Source: Bacillus gaemokensis (GTDB lineage: Bacteria; Bacillota; Bacilli; Bacillales; Bacillaceae_G). Taken from it: a stretch of DNA of 64,000 nt. Numbering within the stretch: the first letter of the stretch is position 1; each line of letters begins with the position of its first letter. Position numbers and translations under genes: made by a program. Location of the stretch: positions 101,868 through 165,867 of the forward strand of contig NZ_LTAQ01000023.1 of assembly GCF_001590835.1 (NCBI RefSeq), read 5' to 3'. Below are positions 26,621 to 36,031 of this stretch, piece after piece. The notes under the pieces were generated by a model that ran no database searches, was not told where the DNA came from, and saw nothing but the letters and a program-made list of their open reading frames with translations.

Positions 26621-26651
26621 AACATCCAGAGAACTCCTCTGGATGTTTTTT
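26621..26651. terminator. bidirectional terminator
   Basis: AACATCCAGAG pairs with CTCTGGATGTT and is followed by T residues. It separates the DUF2564 gene from the convergent ypeQ gene. Confidence 0.8.
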
Positions 26652-26826
26652 ACGATAATTGCTCTCCATATTTCTTTAATTTTTCGCCTACCGTGCATTG
26701 CCGAATACAAAAAGAATGCGCGTAATATTTACTTTTTTCTTTTCTATAGTATTCCTGCACAAAACACCCTTCACAATACGTCTCTAATAAATCATTTACC
26801 TCTATAATGAGCTGCTTCTTATCCAT
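26650..26826 (-). CDS. ypeQ: small zinc-finger protein YpeQ-like
   Basis: A 58-residue protein with the pattern C-E-G-C (residues 18-21) ... H-S-F-C-I-R-Q-C (37-44), a zinc-finger fold found in small Bacillus proteins of the YpeQ type. It follows the YpeP-like gene by 12 bases on the same strand, as in B. subtilis (my recollection of that gene order). The role is unknown. It is short and easily missed. Confidence 0.75.
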   Translation of the reverse strand: MDKKQLIIEVNDLLETYCEGCFVQEYYRKEKSKYYAHSFCIRQCTVGEKLKKYGEQLS

Positions 26827-26838
26827 CACCGCACCTCT

Positions 26839-27498
26839 CTATTCTACTATTTCCTTATGACTGTCGATTGCTGTACCTTCTAATGCTTGCGTAGCTAATT
26901 GATGTGCTTCTTTGTTTTGTTTTCTTGATATTGACTCACAGATAAGCTTCAATTTCATTTGCTTTGCTTTTTTTTCAATTTGATCTAAATAGTGATTCAG
27001 ATGTTCATCATAGCACGGCCACTCTCCAGCTAATTGCTGAAGTACAACTTGAGAATCACCATGAAGCGTAACCGACTCATATGTAACACCTAATTCTTCT
27101 AATACATCCATTCCATATAATAACGCTGCATACTCTGCCTCATTATTATCATACATCCCTTCTATATAGGCATTACGACGAACTCGGTAAGTTTTCTGCC
27201 CTTTTTTATAATAAACACATATACCAAGTCCCGCTTCTTTCGTTTTGATGTCATATCCTCCATCAAAGTAAATGCTAATTTCTTGCGGCTCTTCTTCCAC
27301 TTGTTTACTCAGCTTTTTCATTTCTTTTAGCGTCCATTCTGCTTCCATTTCATCGTAAAACACAAGTTCTTTTACTCGCCCTGTTTTCTCAAAATCCACT
27401 GCAAATTGAAGCACTTCTTCTATACTCATATAATCTGTTGTTAATTCTGTTTGAAGACCTTGTTTCGTTTTATATACCCAACTCATTTTATATTTCAT
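26839..27498 (-). CDS. ypeP: RNase HI-like protein YpeP
   Basis: This 219-residue protein has an N-terminal domain (1-70) and an RNase H fold from about residue 73. The acidic residues IYFDGGYD, NNEAEYAALLYG and LHGDSQVV match the RNase H metal ligands. It may cut RNA in RNA:DNA hybrids, although B. subtilis YpeP-type proteins have weak or no demonstrated activity as far as I know. It is in one unit with ypeQ. Confidence 0.8.
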   Translation of the reverse strand: MKYKMSWVYKTKQGLQTELTTDYMSIEEVLQFAVDFEKTGRVKELVFYDEMEAEWTLKEMKKLSKQVEEEPQEISIYFDGGYDIKTKEAGLGICVYYKKGQKTYRVRRNAYIEGMYDNNEAEYAALLYGMDVLEELGVTYESVTLHGDSQVVLQQLAGEWPCYDEHLNHYLDQIEKKAKQMKLKLICESISRKQNKEAHQLATQALEGTAIDSHKEIVE

Positions 27499-27651
27499 AT
27501 TGTTTTTCCCCTTATATAAGACTTCATACTTTTTATTTTATTATATTTTACCAAGAGCCACCGTATTATATTCGAATCAAAATTAGCGAGTCACGATTCA
27601 TGAGAATACAAAAAAGAGTTACTACAAATTGTAAGCAACTCTCTCTACATT

Positions 27652-28137
27652 TTACATAAATCTCTTAAATTGTACTCGCTTATTAATCCAATACATAACC
27701 GGCATACCAATTGCCATCACAACAAATTCACCAGCTGCACATGTAAGCCAAGTAAGCAAGAATGGTAAACCAAATGCAAGATGAAGTTCAATCGCAATCA
27801 TAAACATGGTAACTGTAAAGATAACTGTATTAAAGATCATACGTGCCCAAACACCTTTAATAAAGCGCATGGAAATAATAGTAGCGAGAAGCGCAAGAAT
27901 CGATTGCCCTACTCCAAATACTAAATCATACGCAATCATAGGCGAGAAAAAGAGGTTTGTTAAAAATACTCCTAATACAATTCCATAAATCGATTTCTTA
28001 TTAAATACAACGAGATGATTAAACATCTCCGAAATACGAAACTGTACACTCGTAAAGCCAAACGGCTGAATAAGCATAGAAACAGCAATATATAACGCCG
28101 CTAAAATACCATTACCAACTAATGTTTTTATATTCAT
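27652..28137 (-). CDS. queT: QueT family transporter, queuosine precursor uptake
   Basis: This 161-residue, five- to six-helix membrane protein begins NGILAALYIAVSMLIQPFGFTSVQFRISEMFNHL. It belongs to the QueT family of ECF-type substrate-binding subunits for preQ1/preQ0. A preQ1 riboswitch precedes it, which supports this substrate. Imported precursor is used for queuosine in tRNA. The start ATG lies eight bases from the AAGGAG that forms the tail of the riboswitch. Confidence 0.9.
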   Translation of the reverse strand: MNIKTLVGNGILAALYIAVSMLIQPFGFTSVQFRISEMFNHLVVFNKKSIYGIVLGVFLTNLFFSPMIAYDLVFGVGQSILALLATIISMRFIKGVWARMIFNTVIFTVTMFMIAIELHLAFGLPFLLTWLTCAAGEFVVMAIGMPVMYWINKRVQFKRFM

Positions 28138-28145
28138 AACAAAAT

Positions 28146-28186
28146 CTCCTTAGTTTTTTTACGTGGGATGGTTTCGAACCACGTGA
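28146..28186 (-). ncRNA. preQ1-I riboswitch
   Basis: On the minus strand the stem CACGTGG...CCACGT (GG/CC core with a TTCGAAACCAT loop) is followed by the A-rich tail AAAAAAACTAAGGAG. The stem-loop, A-rich tail and CTAA end are the hallmarks of the class I preQ1 aptamer pseudoknot. The tail contains the ribosome site of queT, so ligand binding should block translation. Confidence 0.85.
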
Positions 28187-28319
28187 TTCGTTTTTAAACA
28201 ACAATTTTATATTGTACGCAATAGCCAACCATTCGTCAATAGATTCCTACCATCCACTACCCTTTTTTTCATAGACAACGTATAATAAAGCATATGAAAG
28301 ATTTAGGAGGTTTCACTTC

Positions 28320-29192
28320 ATGACAGCAACAATTCAAAATGAGAAAGTAATCGTTTCCATCTCTGAAAAAGGTGCAGAACTGCAGAGCGTTCGCTTAAAA
28401 GAAAACAACACAGAATATATGTGGCAAGGAGATTCAACATATTGGAGCCGCCGCGCACCGATTTTATTCCCTATTGTTGGTAGATTAGTGGATAATACAT
28501 ATTACGTAGATGGTAAACCATATTCATTAACACAACATGGTTTCGCTCGCGATCTTACATTTTTGGTAAAAGAGCAAAGTGAAACAAAGATCACGTATGT
28601 AGTCACTAGCAATCCAGAAACTTTACAAAAATATCCGTACGAATTTGAGTTACGTGTTTCTTATGAGCTAGACGAGCAAAATATACATGTTACGTATGAA
28701 GTAAGTAACCCTGCTTCAAAAGAAATGTTCTTCTCTATCGGAGCACACCCAGGATTCAACTGTCCTTTAGTAGAAGGTGAATCATTTACAGACTACTATT
28801 TAGCATTTAATGGATCTGAATATCTAGAAACAAGCGTTCTAGAAGGACCTTTTCTTTCAAAAGAAAAACAGCTAATCGCTGATAGTACAACAGAATTACC
28901 GCTTACATATGATTTATTCAAAAATGATGCCCTTATTTTTGAAAACATGAATACAAATGAAATTTCTATTCGCTCTCATAAACATAATAGGTTTGTAAAA
29001 GTAACATTTGAAGGCTTCCCATTCGTTGGTGTTTGGACACCAGAAAATGACGCTCCTTTCTTATGTATTGAACCTTGGTACGGAATTGCTGATGAAATAA
29101 CACCAGCGAAAGAGTTTAAAGAGAAAAAAGGAGTGCAATCCTTACAAGCAAATGAAACATTTACATGTCGTTATAGCATTACAATTGGATAA
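28320..29192 (+). CDS. aldose 1-epimerase family protein (LacX-like)
   Basis: This 290-residue beta-sandwich protein of the galactose mutarotase superfamily contains RRAPILFPIVGRL, YSLTQHGFARDL (putative catalytic His), FSIGAHPGFNCPL and GVWTPENDAPFLCIEPWYGIAD. It probably interconverts anomers of a hexose or hexose phosphate. The LacX-like subgroup has no firm substrate. GGAGG precedes the ATG. Confidence 0.85.
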   Translation: MTATIQNEKVIVSISEKGAELQSVRLKENNTEYMWQGDSTYWSRRAPILFPIVGRLVDNTYYVDGKPYSLTQHGFARDLTFLVKEQSETKITYVVTSNPETLQKYPYEFELRVSYELDEQNIHVTYEVSNPASKEMFFSIGAHPGFNCPLVEGESFTDYYLAFNGSEYLETSVLEGPFLSKEKQLIADSTTELPLTYDLFKNDALIFENMNTNEISIRSHKHNRFVKVTFEGFPFVGVWTPENDAPFLCIEPWYGIADEITPAKEFKEKKGVQSLQANETFTCRYSITIG

Positions 29193-29281
29193 ATCATTTT
29201 CATAATTTTAACAATCTATCCCCTGCCTTTAAAAATTTCCGGACGGGGGATAACGCTATATAATAATGGGGGGCTTCAATT

Positions 29282-29668
29282 TTGATCGAAGTATATATTG
29301 ATGGTGCATCAAAGGGAAATCCGGGCCCTTCTGGTGCGGGAGTTTTTATTAAAGGTGTACAGCCACCGGTACAACTATCACTTCCACTTGGAACCATGTC
29401 CAATCATGAAGCAGAATATCACGCATTACTTGCTGCATTAAAATATTGCAGAGAACATAATTATAGCATTGTATCTTTTCGCACAGATTCCCAGCTTGTT
29501 GAACGTGCTGTTGAAAAGGAGTATGCAAAAAACAAAACATATGCACCACTTCTACAAGAGGCACTGCTGTACATCGAGAAATTTGATCTTTTCTTTATAA
29601 AGTGGATTCCAAGTAGTCAAAATAAAGTTGCCGATGAATTAGCACGAAAAGCCATATTACAAAATTAA
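29282..29668 (+). CDS. ypdQ: RNase HI family protein YpdQ
   Basis: This 128-residue RNase H fold has YIDGASKGNPGPSGAG, SNHEAEYHALL, FRTDSQLVE and NKVADELARKA. These are the four acidic positions of the catalytic site. The start is TTG 29282 (MIEVYIDGAS) behind GGGGGG. It is shorter than classic RNase HI (about 150 residues) and lacks the basic handle. It is followed at 13 bases by a DMT transporter gene. Confidence 0.85.
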   Translation: MIEVYIDGASKGNPGPSGAGVFIKGVQPPVQLSLPLGTMSNHEAEYHALLAALKYCREHNYSIVSFRTDSQLVERAVEKEYAKNKTYAPLLQEALLYIEKFDLFFIKWIPSSQNKVADELARKAILQN

Positions 29669-29681
29669 CGGGGGTTTTAAA

Positions 29682-30587
29682 ATGAAAAAAGAGTGGGTTG
29701 CTCCTCTTGCTTTATTATTTGTCTCCTTTATATGGGGAGCCACGTTTGTTGTCGTTCAAAATGCAATGTCATTTGTTGGTCCATTTACTTTTAATGGCGT
29801 TCGCTTTTTATTTGCTGGTATCATTTTATTATTCGTCCAAATTATTTTTACAAAAAAAACTTCAAAACAACAAATTCAACAGAGTAGTATTGCTGGAATA
29901 ATCATCGGTTTCTTCTTATTTATCGGTTATTTATTGCAGACATTCGGCTTACTCTATACAACTTCTTCTAAAGCAGGATTCTTAACCGGACTTAGCATTG
30001 TTATGGTTCCAATTCTTTCATTTATCTTTTTAAAACAAAGGGCCACACCTTTCATCGTGCTCGGTATTACTGTTGCAACAGCAGGATTATATTTACTAAC
30101 TGCTGGAAATGCTTTTCAATTCAACATTGGAGATATACTTGTTCTCGGCTGTGCAATTGCCTTTGCAGCGCATATTCTTATTAATGGTGTATTTTCTAAA
30201 AAAATATCACCTTTATTATTAAGTACATCTCAAGTATTATCTGTTGGGGTTTTCTCATCTGTCTGCGCTTTTTTATTTGAGGATTGGCAAAAATTATTTT
30301 CAATTTCTTTATGGACGAATGGTGCCTTTTTATTTGCTCTACTTGCAACATCCTTGTTTGCTACATCTATCGCATTTTTTATTCAAACATCTGCGCAAAA
30401 GCATACCTCTCCAACAAGAGTTGCCATCATCTTCGCAATGGAACCGGTATTTGCGGCATTAACAGGCGTTCTTTTCGCAAACGAGCAACTTTCTATTTCC
30501 TCAGTGCTCGGCTGCCTTTGCATTTTCTTGGGTATGATTTTTGTTGAACTTCCTGCAAAAACAAAAAAAGAAGCGCAGGCTACGTGA
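29682..30587 (+). CDS. EamA/DMT family transporter
   Basis: This 301-residue protein has ten hydrophobic helices in two EamA repeats (SFIWGATFVVVQNAM... and ...GDILVLGCAIAFAAHILI). The ending, AIIFAMEPVFAALTGVLFANE, is a DMT signature. It is likely a metabolite or drug exporter. The substrate is not visible in sequence. It is linked to ypdQ by a 13-base gap. Confidence 0.88.
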   Translation: MKKEWVAPLALLFVSFIWGATFVVVQNAMSFVGPFTFNGVRFLFAGIILLFVQIIFTKKTSKQQIQQSSIAGIIIGFFLFIGYLLQTFGLLYTTSSKAGFLTGLSIVMVPILSFIFLKQRATPFIVLGITVATAGLYLLTAGNAFQFNIGDILVLGCAIAFAAHILINGVFSKKISPLLLSTSQVLSVGVFSSVCAFLFEDWQKLFSISLWTNGAFLFALLATSLFATSIAFFIQTSAQKHTSPTRVAIIFAMEPVFAALTGVLFANEQLSISSVLGCLCIFLGMIFVELPAKTKKEAQAT

Positions 30588-30589
30588 AG

Positions 30590-30850
30590 CTATGCTTGTA
30601 ACTTCCGCATAAAAGCCTTTGCGCTTTTTTTATCAGTAATTTTTTCTTCTTTCAATCTTTCTAACAAAGCAACAAAATAACTACCATCAAACTGTAATTG
30701 ATGTTTAATTGTCGCTTCAATCGCTGCGTTCACAATCCCATCAGATGCACCCGTATATCCTTGACCAAACATAATAAACCCTTGTGCTTCCTCCGATAAT
30801 TTGAACCCTTTTGTATGTAAGAATGAAAGATAGTCTTGTACTGTTTGCAT
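30590..30850 (-). CDS. small conserved protein of unknown function
   Basis: An 86-residue protein beginning MQTVQDYLSFLHTKGFKLSEEAQGF and ending EEKITDKKSAKAFMRKLQ. The ATG at 30850 follows GGTGGGAACAGC. It converges on the DMT transporter gene with only two bases between the stops. It may be DUF6123 (weak recollection). No catalytic motif is seen. Confidence 0.65.
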   Translation of the reverse strand: MQTVQDYLSFLHTKGFKLSEEAQGFIMFGQGYTGASDGIVNAAIEATIKHQLQFDGSYFVALLERLKEEKITDKKSAKAFMRKLQA

Positions 30851-31096
30851 GCTGTTCCCACCTAATTTCAAAAAATTCTCCATTTCCTATCATACATGTT
30901 TTTAGGCTCTATGAGAATGAATTTTCTTTGACAATCTTTCTTGAATCCCCCCCTTATTTATATTGTAAGATATGGTGCGATGTGAAAATTAATAAAGGAG
31001 GAGTACACATTCATTTTATGTAAAAGAGGATTCTTCTATATTATCAAGAAATAAGTAAAAAGAGATACATAGATTTTAATAAGAAGGAGAGATTTA

Positions 31097-31657
31097 ATGA
31101 AACAAGCTCTATTAATTATTGATGCTCAACAAGAACTTATTAACGGAAACGAACAAGAATCTGCAGTATTTCAAAAAGACGAATTATTAAAAAACATAAA
31201 TATCGCAATTCAAAAAGCAAATCAATCAAATGCTCTCATTATTTTTGTAAGGGATACTGATGTTGCTTCCGGTGAGGGGAAAGGATTTCAAATACACGAA
31301 GAAATTAAAGTACCTCATGTAGCTCTAATCGTGGATAAAGAGGCAACCAATTCATTTTATAATACTTCTTTACATGCTATTTTAAAAGAAAAAGACATTA
31401 ATCATCTTGTCATAGGAGGCTGCAAAACCGAACATTGTATTGATACTGCGGTTCGAACAGCAACCGTACAGGGATTTGATGTCACTTTAATAAAAAACAG
31501 CCACTCAACGACTGATTCTACCGTTTTATCAGCCCAGCAAATTATCGAACATCATAATAAAACACTACATGGTCATTATAATGTCGATCATTTTTCTATT
31601 GTTAGAGATGTCGAGGAAGATCTATTTTCTCCCATTCATGATCAATATCGGGAATAG
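31097..31657 (+). CDS. isochorismatase-family cysteine hydrolase
   Basis: This 186-residue protein has the fold's triad: Asp in LLIIDAQQELI, Lys in IVDKEATNSFYNT, and Cys in LVIGGCKTEHCIDTAVRTATVQGFDV. Relatives hydrolyse amides such as nicotinamide or carbamoyl compounds. No substrate can be named. GAAGGAGAG precedes the ATG. Confidence 0.9.
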   Translation: MKQALLIIDAQQELINGNEQESAVFQKDELLKNINIAIQKANQSNALIIFVRDTDVASGEGKGFQIHEEIKVPHVALIVDKEATNSFYNTSLHAILKEKDINHLVIGGCKTEHCIDTAVRTATVQGFDVTLIKNSHSTTDSTVLSAQQIIEHHNKTLHGHYNVDHFSIVRDVEEDLFSPIHDQYRE

Positions 31658-31677
31658 TGAACTCTCATTTATAAATT

Positions 31678-31711
31678 AAAAGGATTCCTTTTTGAAAAAA
31701 GGAATCTTTTT
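31678..31711. terminator. bidirectional terminator
   Basis: AAAAGGATTCCTTTTT pairs with AAAAAAGGAATCTTTTTT between the hydrolase and the convergent acetyltransferase. Confidence 0.85.
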
Positions 31712-32560
31712 TCATCCAAATATCTGCGCAGCAATTCCATACAATTCACCATTTCGTTTCAAAAGTTGATCGCCGTTTTTCATCATAATTGGCGGTTGAT
31801 TCACTCTTTGAAAACCAGTTGTTTCTAACACTTTCATAAAAGCATCGTTCCCTTCTGGCACGTCAATTCTCAGTCTTCCGTTATAACCTTTTATCAAATG
31901 ATGAACAACTTCAATTGCGATATTATCATTTGGTGCAACAATTGGTCCCACTATCCGATTTTCCGGAGTTTGTACACTCATTCCGTATCCTACAATATAA
32001 TTACCTTTATCTTTTACAACTACACATTGCTGACATTGTTCGATTCTTTTCTTAATAAAATTACTCCTATTTACCCCAAACGCACCCTCATCTAATTTAA
32101 CAATCCTACATAGATCTACTTCATCATACTCTACAAAAATATGGTTTTCAGTTCTATCATATTCTTTAGATACACTATACTGATTACATATGTATTTCAA
32201 AACATGACTAACAACTTGGAAACCTAATTTCTCATATAAAGGTTTCCCTTCTTCTGTAGCAATAAGCATAATAGGTGTCTTTTCTGAAACACTTCTTATG
32301 CAAGCCTCTGTAATTTTTCTACCAATTCCTTTTCCTTTATACTGCGGATTTACAATGACCATTCCTATAGACGCTAACTTCTCTCCATATAGGATGATAG
32401 CTGCACTGGCGATTATTTCCCCTTGCTTATTCTTTCCACCATATACAATTCCTGATTGAAAAATTGTTCTTATTTCTTCTGAACTATAATCCCATCCTAC
32501 TGATTCAGATAAATTAATAAGATACGGTATATCTTTTTCCTCAATTCTCTCTATTGTCAT
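31712..32560 (-). CDS. GNAT family acetyltransferase, double domain
   Basis: This 282-residue protein has an N-terminal GNAT domain (about 1-140) with the acetyl-CoA motif VNPQYKGKGIGRKITEACI. A second, more divergent GNAT-like half (about 150-280; VGPIVAPNDNIAIEVVHHLI) follows. The frame stays open to 32668, but the preferred ATG at 32560 follows GGGGAGGAAATACATTG. It probably acetylates a small-molecule amine, which is not identifiable. Confidence 0.8.
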   Translation of the reverse strand: MTIERIEEKDIPYLINLSESVGWDYSSEEIRTIFQSGIVYGGKNKQGEIIASAAIILYGEKLASIGMVIVNPQYKGKGIGRKITEACIRSVSEKTPIMLIATEEGKPLYEKLGFQVVSHVLKYICNQYSVSKEYDRTENHIFVEYDEVDLCRIVKLDEGAFGVNRSNFIKKRIEQCQQCVVVKDKGNYIVGYGMSVQTPENRIVGPIVAPNDNIAIEVVHHLIKGYNGRLRIDVPEGNDAFMKVLETTGFQRVNQPPIMMKNGDQLLKRNGELYGIAAQIFG

Positions 32561-32742
32561 CAATGTATTTCCTCCCCTTCTATTCGCAAAAATTAAAATC
32601 TCAACGCCTAAAAATGACGTAATATTAAAAATATTATCCGTTTTATATTTATTTTTTTCAAGATTCATTGCTTATCCATTGTATTTAGTTTAATATTGAA
32701 CTATTCATAAATGAACTATTAGAAAGAAAGGATAGGTCAGTT

Positions 32743-33198
32743 ATGCCGAATAACAACTTACAAACAGCCACAAAGGTTATGCAATCATTTTTAGCAATTC
32801 AAAAGACAACTGCAACATTCACACAACAAAATGCCGTTAGCTTAGGACTAACTGTATCCCAAATAGGAATTTTAAACACAATTTATGCCAAACCAGATCT
32901 TACTTTAAAAGCAGTCACAAAATTGCTGTCTTTGCCTAAAAGTACCGTCAGTGTAAGTATTGAGGGTCTCCTTCAACTCGGATTTATAGAAAGAGAACAA
33001 TCTCAAGAAGATCGACGTGAAATTAAATTAAACATTACATCAAAAGGAAAAGAAGTCGTCCAAAAGTCTATTAAGAATTCATCTTCTTACCGCGCGATGG
33101 CAACCGCATTAGAAAAGATGCCTGAGGAAGATACCCAAACTTTATTACGTATTCATAGCCAGTTACTTTCTTATTTACAAGAAGTTGACTGTAAATAA
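32743..33198 (+). CDS. MarR family transcriptional regulator
   Basis: This 151-residue winged-helix protein has GLTVSQIGILNTIYAKPDLTLKAVTKLLSLPKSTVSVSIEGLLQLGFIEREQSQEDRREIKLNITSKG. The wing DRRE is the MarR signature. It dimerises through terminal helices and represses nearby genes upon loss of ligand. It is divergent from the GNAT gene and may control it; no transporter follows. AAAGAAAGGATAGG precedes the start. Confidence 0.9.
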   Translation: MPNNNLQTATKVMQSFLAIQKTTATFTQQNAVSLGLTVSQIGILNTIYAKPDLTLKAVTKLLSLPKSTVSVSIEGLLQLGFIEREQSQEDRREIKLNITSKGKEVVQKSIKNSSSYRAMATALEKMPEEDTQTLLRIHSQLLSYLQEVDCK

Positions 33199-33212
33199 GA
33201 AAGTAACACATA

Positions 33213-33256
33213 GAAAAAGGGCAAAAACACACGATATAATGTTTATTCCCTTTTTC
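33213..33256. terminator. terminator after marR-type gene
   Basis: AAAAAGGGC pairs with TTCCCTTTTT across a longer loop, followed by T residues. Confidence 0.55.
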
Positions 33257-33309
33257 TGTTCTCATTACTATGCCTTTTTAAATAATTGGAATGCAATTGA
33301 AATTTGAAT

Positions 33310-33489
33310 TAGAAATGTTCTTGTTTTTCACAAAAATAGGAGTTCATCAAGTTTGCATCCCCCTACGATATTCCAATAACATGTCTTGGCATCTTCGTAA
33401 ACTAACATCGCAACCATTTCTTCGGGGCTAGTTATCGTCGGTTTTCTACCATGGTCATCTACATAGAACACCAAAATGATATCACTCGC
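33310..33489 (-). pseudogene. fragment of an unknown coding sequence
   Basis: A 59-codon open frame with protein-like composition (FYVDDHGRKPTITSPEEMVAMLVYEDAKTCYWNIVG) runs from a stop at 33490-33492 to a stop at 33310. It has only GTG or TTG as possible starts and no ribosome site, so it is probably the 3' remnant of a lost gene. It lies immediately downstream of the acetoacetyl-CoA ligase gene. I do not recognise the family. Confidence 0.4.
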
Positions 33490-33512
33490 TCAATAGATAA
33501 ACAAGAAAACTA

Positions 33513-35492
33513 TTATTCTTGCTCATTGATAATTTGTGCTAAATCTATGAAGAATCTTAATGATTCAGGATTAACCATAGAACCTGGATTGACTACTTTT
33601 TCTGCCGGAAATCCTAGTAAAATTTTACGAATTGGGACTTCTAATTTTTTTCCACTCAATGTTTTCGGGATTTGCTCTACTACATAAACTTCGTCAGGAA
33701 CAAACCGAGGTGAAACCTTTTCTTTTATTTCAGCTTTTATTATTTCTTTTAAGTTATCACTCATATCAACCCCAGGTTTTAACACGACAAAGAGCGGCAT
33801 AAATGATTTTCGTCCAAGGAGCTCTAAATCAACCACTAAACTCTCCATAATATCATTTAAGGACTCAACTATACGATAGATTTCACTCGTCCCTAGGCGT
33901 ACCCCTAGCCGATTGATGGTGGAATCTGACCGCCCGAAAATAACACAGCTCCCTTTATCATCAAATTTGATCCAATCACCATGTCTCCAAATCCCTGGAT
34001 ACATCTCAAAATAACTTTCAAAATAACGTTTATTATTGTCATCCCCCCAAAAATAAATAGGCATAGATGGCATCGGTTCCGTTATAACCAATTCTCCAAC
34101 TTCATTAATAACTGAATTTCCCTCTTCATCAAAGGATTGTACGTGTGCCCCTAAAGAACGAGCTTGTATTTCTCCCGCGTAAACAGGCAATATAGGAGAG
34201 CCACCAACAAATGCAGTACATACATCCGTTCCTCCGCTCGTTGAAACAAGCCATACATCTGTTTTCACATTCTCATATACCCATAAGAATCCTTCTACAG
34301 GTAGAGGTGAACCAGTTGAACAAATAGATCTTAGCTTTGAAAAACTGTGTCTTTCTTTTGGCTCAATCCTGAATTTCATACAAGCACTTAGGAAACCGGC
34401 ACTTGTACCAAAAAAAGTAACGCCAACTTCTTCTGCAAGATCCCATAATACATGTATACTAGGATAAGATGGGCTACCGTCATATAAAACAATCGTTCCC
34501 CCACTCAAAAGACCACCCACTAAAAGATTCCACATCATCCAGCCTGTCGTTGTAAACCAAAAAAACACATCATCTTGGGTAACACCCTGTTCAACTAATA
34601 ATGTCTTAAGCTGTTCTAATAGTATTCCACCTTGACTTTGTACGATTGGTTTTGGCAACCCAGTTGTTCCAGAAGAAAATAATATCCAAAGAGGATGATC
34701 AAATGGTATCTTCTCGAAAACAAGTTCACACTCACCCTGTAAGATCTCATTCCAATACATTGTATGATTATTCAAAGCAGTATCACTACTGTTGATGTAG
34801 GGAATTAAAATCGTCTTCTTTAAGGTAGGCAGACTTAATTGAAGCTCTGAAACATTTGTTATTCTATTCTGAATTTTACCGTTGTAAGAATACCCATCAA
34901 CCGCAAATAAAATCGTCGGTTCAATTTGCTTAAACCGATCAATAACGGTATCCGTCCCAAAATCCGGAGAACAGCTGGACCAAATAGCTCCAATACTGGC
35001 ACATGCCAAAAAAGCAATTATAGTTTCAGGAATATTAGGCATATAAGCAACAACACGGTCCCCAGCTCTAACTCCTAATCCCTTTAGGGAATTTGCAACC
35101 ATTGCCGTCTTTTCCTGAAGTTCTTTCCAGCTTATTTCTATTCTCGGAGTGATTTCTGATTGAAAAATTACTGCTGATTTATTTCCCCTACTACTTCGAA
35201 AGACATGTTCCGCATAGTTTAAAGTAGAACCAGTGAACCATTTTGCCCCAGGCATCTTTCTTGATTCCAAAACTTGATTATATGGTGTGTTAGAACTGAC
35301 ATGGCAATAATTCCAAATGCTTTCCCAAAATGATTCAAGTTCTTCAACAGACCATTCCCATAATTCTTTTTGATTTCCAAAAGATAAACCCTTCTCTTGT
35401 TTAAGCCATTTCATAAAAACACTGATACCTGATTTTTCTATTTGTTGCTGTGATGGCTCCCATAATAAAGCCCCTTCAGTAACCGTTTTCAT
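33513..35492 (-). CDS. acetoacetate-CoA ligase
   Basis: A 659-residue member of the ANL adenylating superfamily, of the length typical for acetoacetyl-CoA synthetase. Visible motifs are the P-loop LFSSGTTGLPKPI, the acyl-adenylate motif, RHGDWIKFD, the hinge GRSDSTINRLGVRLGTSEIYRIVE and the C-terminal lysine in PKTLSGKKLEVPIRKI. It activates acetoacetate to acetoacetyl-CoA with ATP in the cytoplasm. The N-terminal ACAS extension (WSVEELESFWESIWNYCHV) fits. ATG 35492 follows AGGAGGAATAATA. No partner gene is linked here. Confidence 0.9.
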   Translation of the reverse strand: MKTVTEGALLWEPSQQQIEKSGISVFMKWLKQEKGLSFGNQKELWEWSVEELESFWESIWNYCHVSSNTPYNQVLESRKMPGAKWFTGSTLNYAEHVFRSSRGNKSAVIFQSEITPRIEISWKELQEKTAMVANSLKGLGVRAGDRVVAYMPNIPETIIAFLACASIGAIWSSCSPDFGTDTVIDRFKQIEPTILFAVDGYSYNGKIQNRITNVSELQLSLPTLKKTILIPYINSSDTALNNHTMYWNEILQGECELVFEKIPFDHPLWILFSSGTTGLPKPIVQSQGGILLEQLKTLLVEQGVTQDDVFFWFTTTGWMMWNLLVGGLLSGGTIVLYDGSPSYPSIHVLWDLAEEVGVTFFGTSAGFLSACMKFRIEPKERHSFSKLRSICSTGSPLPVEGFLWVYENVKTDVWLVSTSGGTDVCTAFVGGSPILPVYAGEIQARSLGAHVQSFDEEGNSVINEVGELVITEPMPSMPIYFWGDDNNKRYFESYFEMYPGIWRHGDWIKFDDKGSCVIFGRSDSTINRLGVRLGTSEIYRIVESLNDIMESLVVDLELLGRKSFMPLFVVLKPGVDMSDNLKEIIKAEIKEKVSPRFVPDEVYVVEQIPKTLSGKKLEVPIRKILLGFPAEKVVNPGSMVNPESLRFFIDLAQIINEQE

Positions 35493-36031
35493 TATTATTC
35501 CTCCTAAATTATCCATTTTTTATGAAGTAAATAATAACTATATACAGCATGTGTTCTTGAAAAACCTTTTTTCAAAACAGTGAAGCTAATTATTTAATAA
35601 AAATTCCTGCTAATACCTATTATTTAATTTAACCGTAATATCATAACGAATTATTTCTTTAATATTTCATTCAGCTCTTTCTGAAATATCATACTTTCTA
35701 AATTATTTTTTGCATTCTCTCCATATCATAATCCAAAATAAACTCTCTTACACCTGACTGAAACATAATCATGGCACCATACTTCTCTTGAAACCATTTT
35801 TGTTGTCTTAGTAACTTGAACTTTTTATTAACAATTCTTTTTTTGATGAAATACAAAGAATTAACTGCACGGCCATCTCTCCCATTAATTCCCCCACTTT
35901 TTCCCCTTCTTTCTATGTTACAAGCCCCTCTTGAAAGCGTTATCGATATATAGCGTTCCTATAGTATATATTCATATATAAAACCTCTTCAAACTATAAG
36001 TAAAGAGGTTTTACATAAAATTTCATCTTAT
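35493..36031. other. gene-poor region with a decayed reading frame
   Basis: On the minus strand 35698-35960 has an 86-codon open frame without a start or ribosome site (RRGKSGGINGRDGRAVNSLYF... QSGVREFILDYDMERMQKII). It looks like the C-terminal leftover of a gene. A cre-like TTGAAAGCGTTATCG occurs at 35931. A hairpin (35980-36013) lies at the end. Confidence 0.4.
35980..36013. terminator. bidirectional terminator
   Basis: AAACCTCTT pairs with AAGAGGTTT with A and T runs on either side. It lies downstream of the small FbpB-like gene. Confidence 0.7.

Noticed and set aside
35931-35945. cre (CcpA) site upstream of the acetoacetyl-CoA ligase
   Set aside because: One mismatch to the consensus and 440 bases from the start codon; too weak to call.
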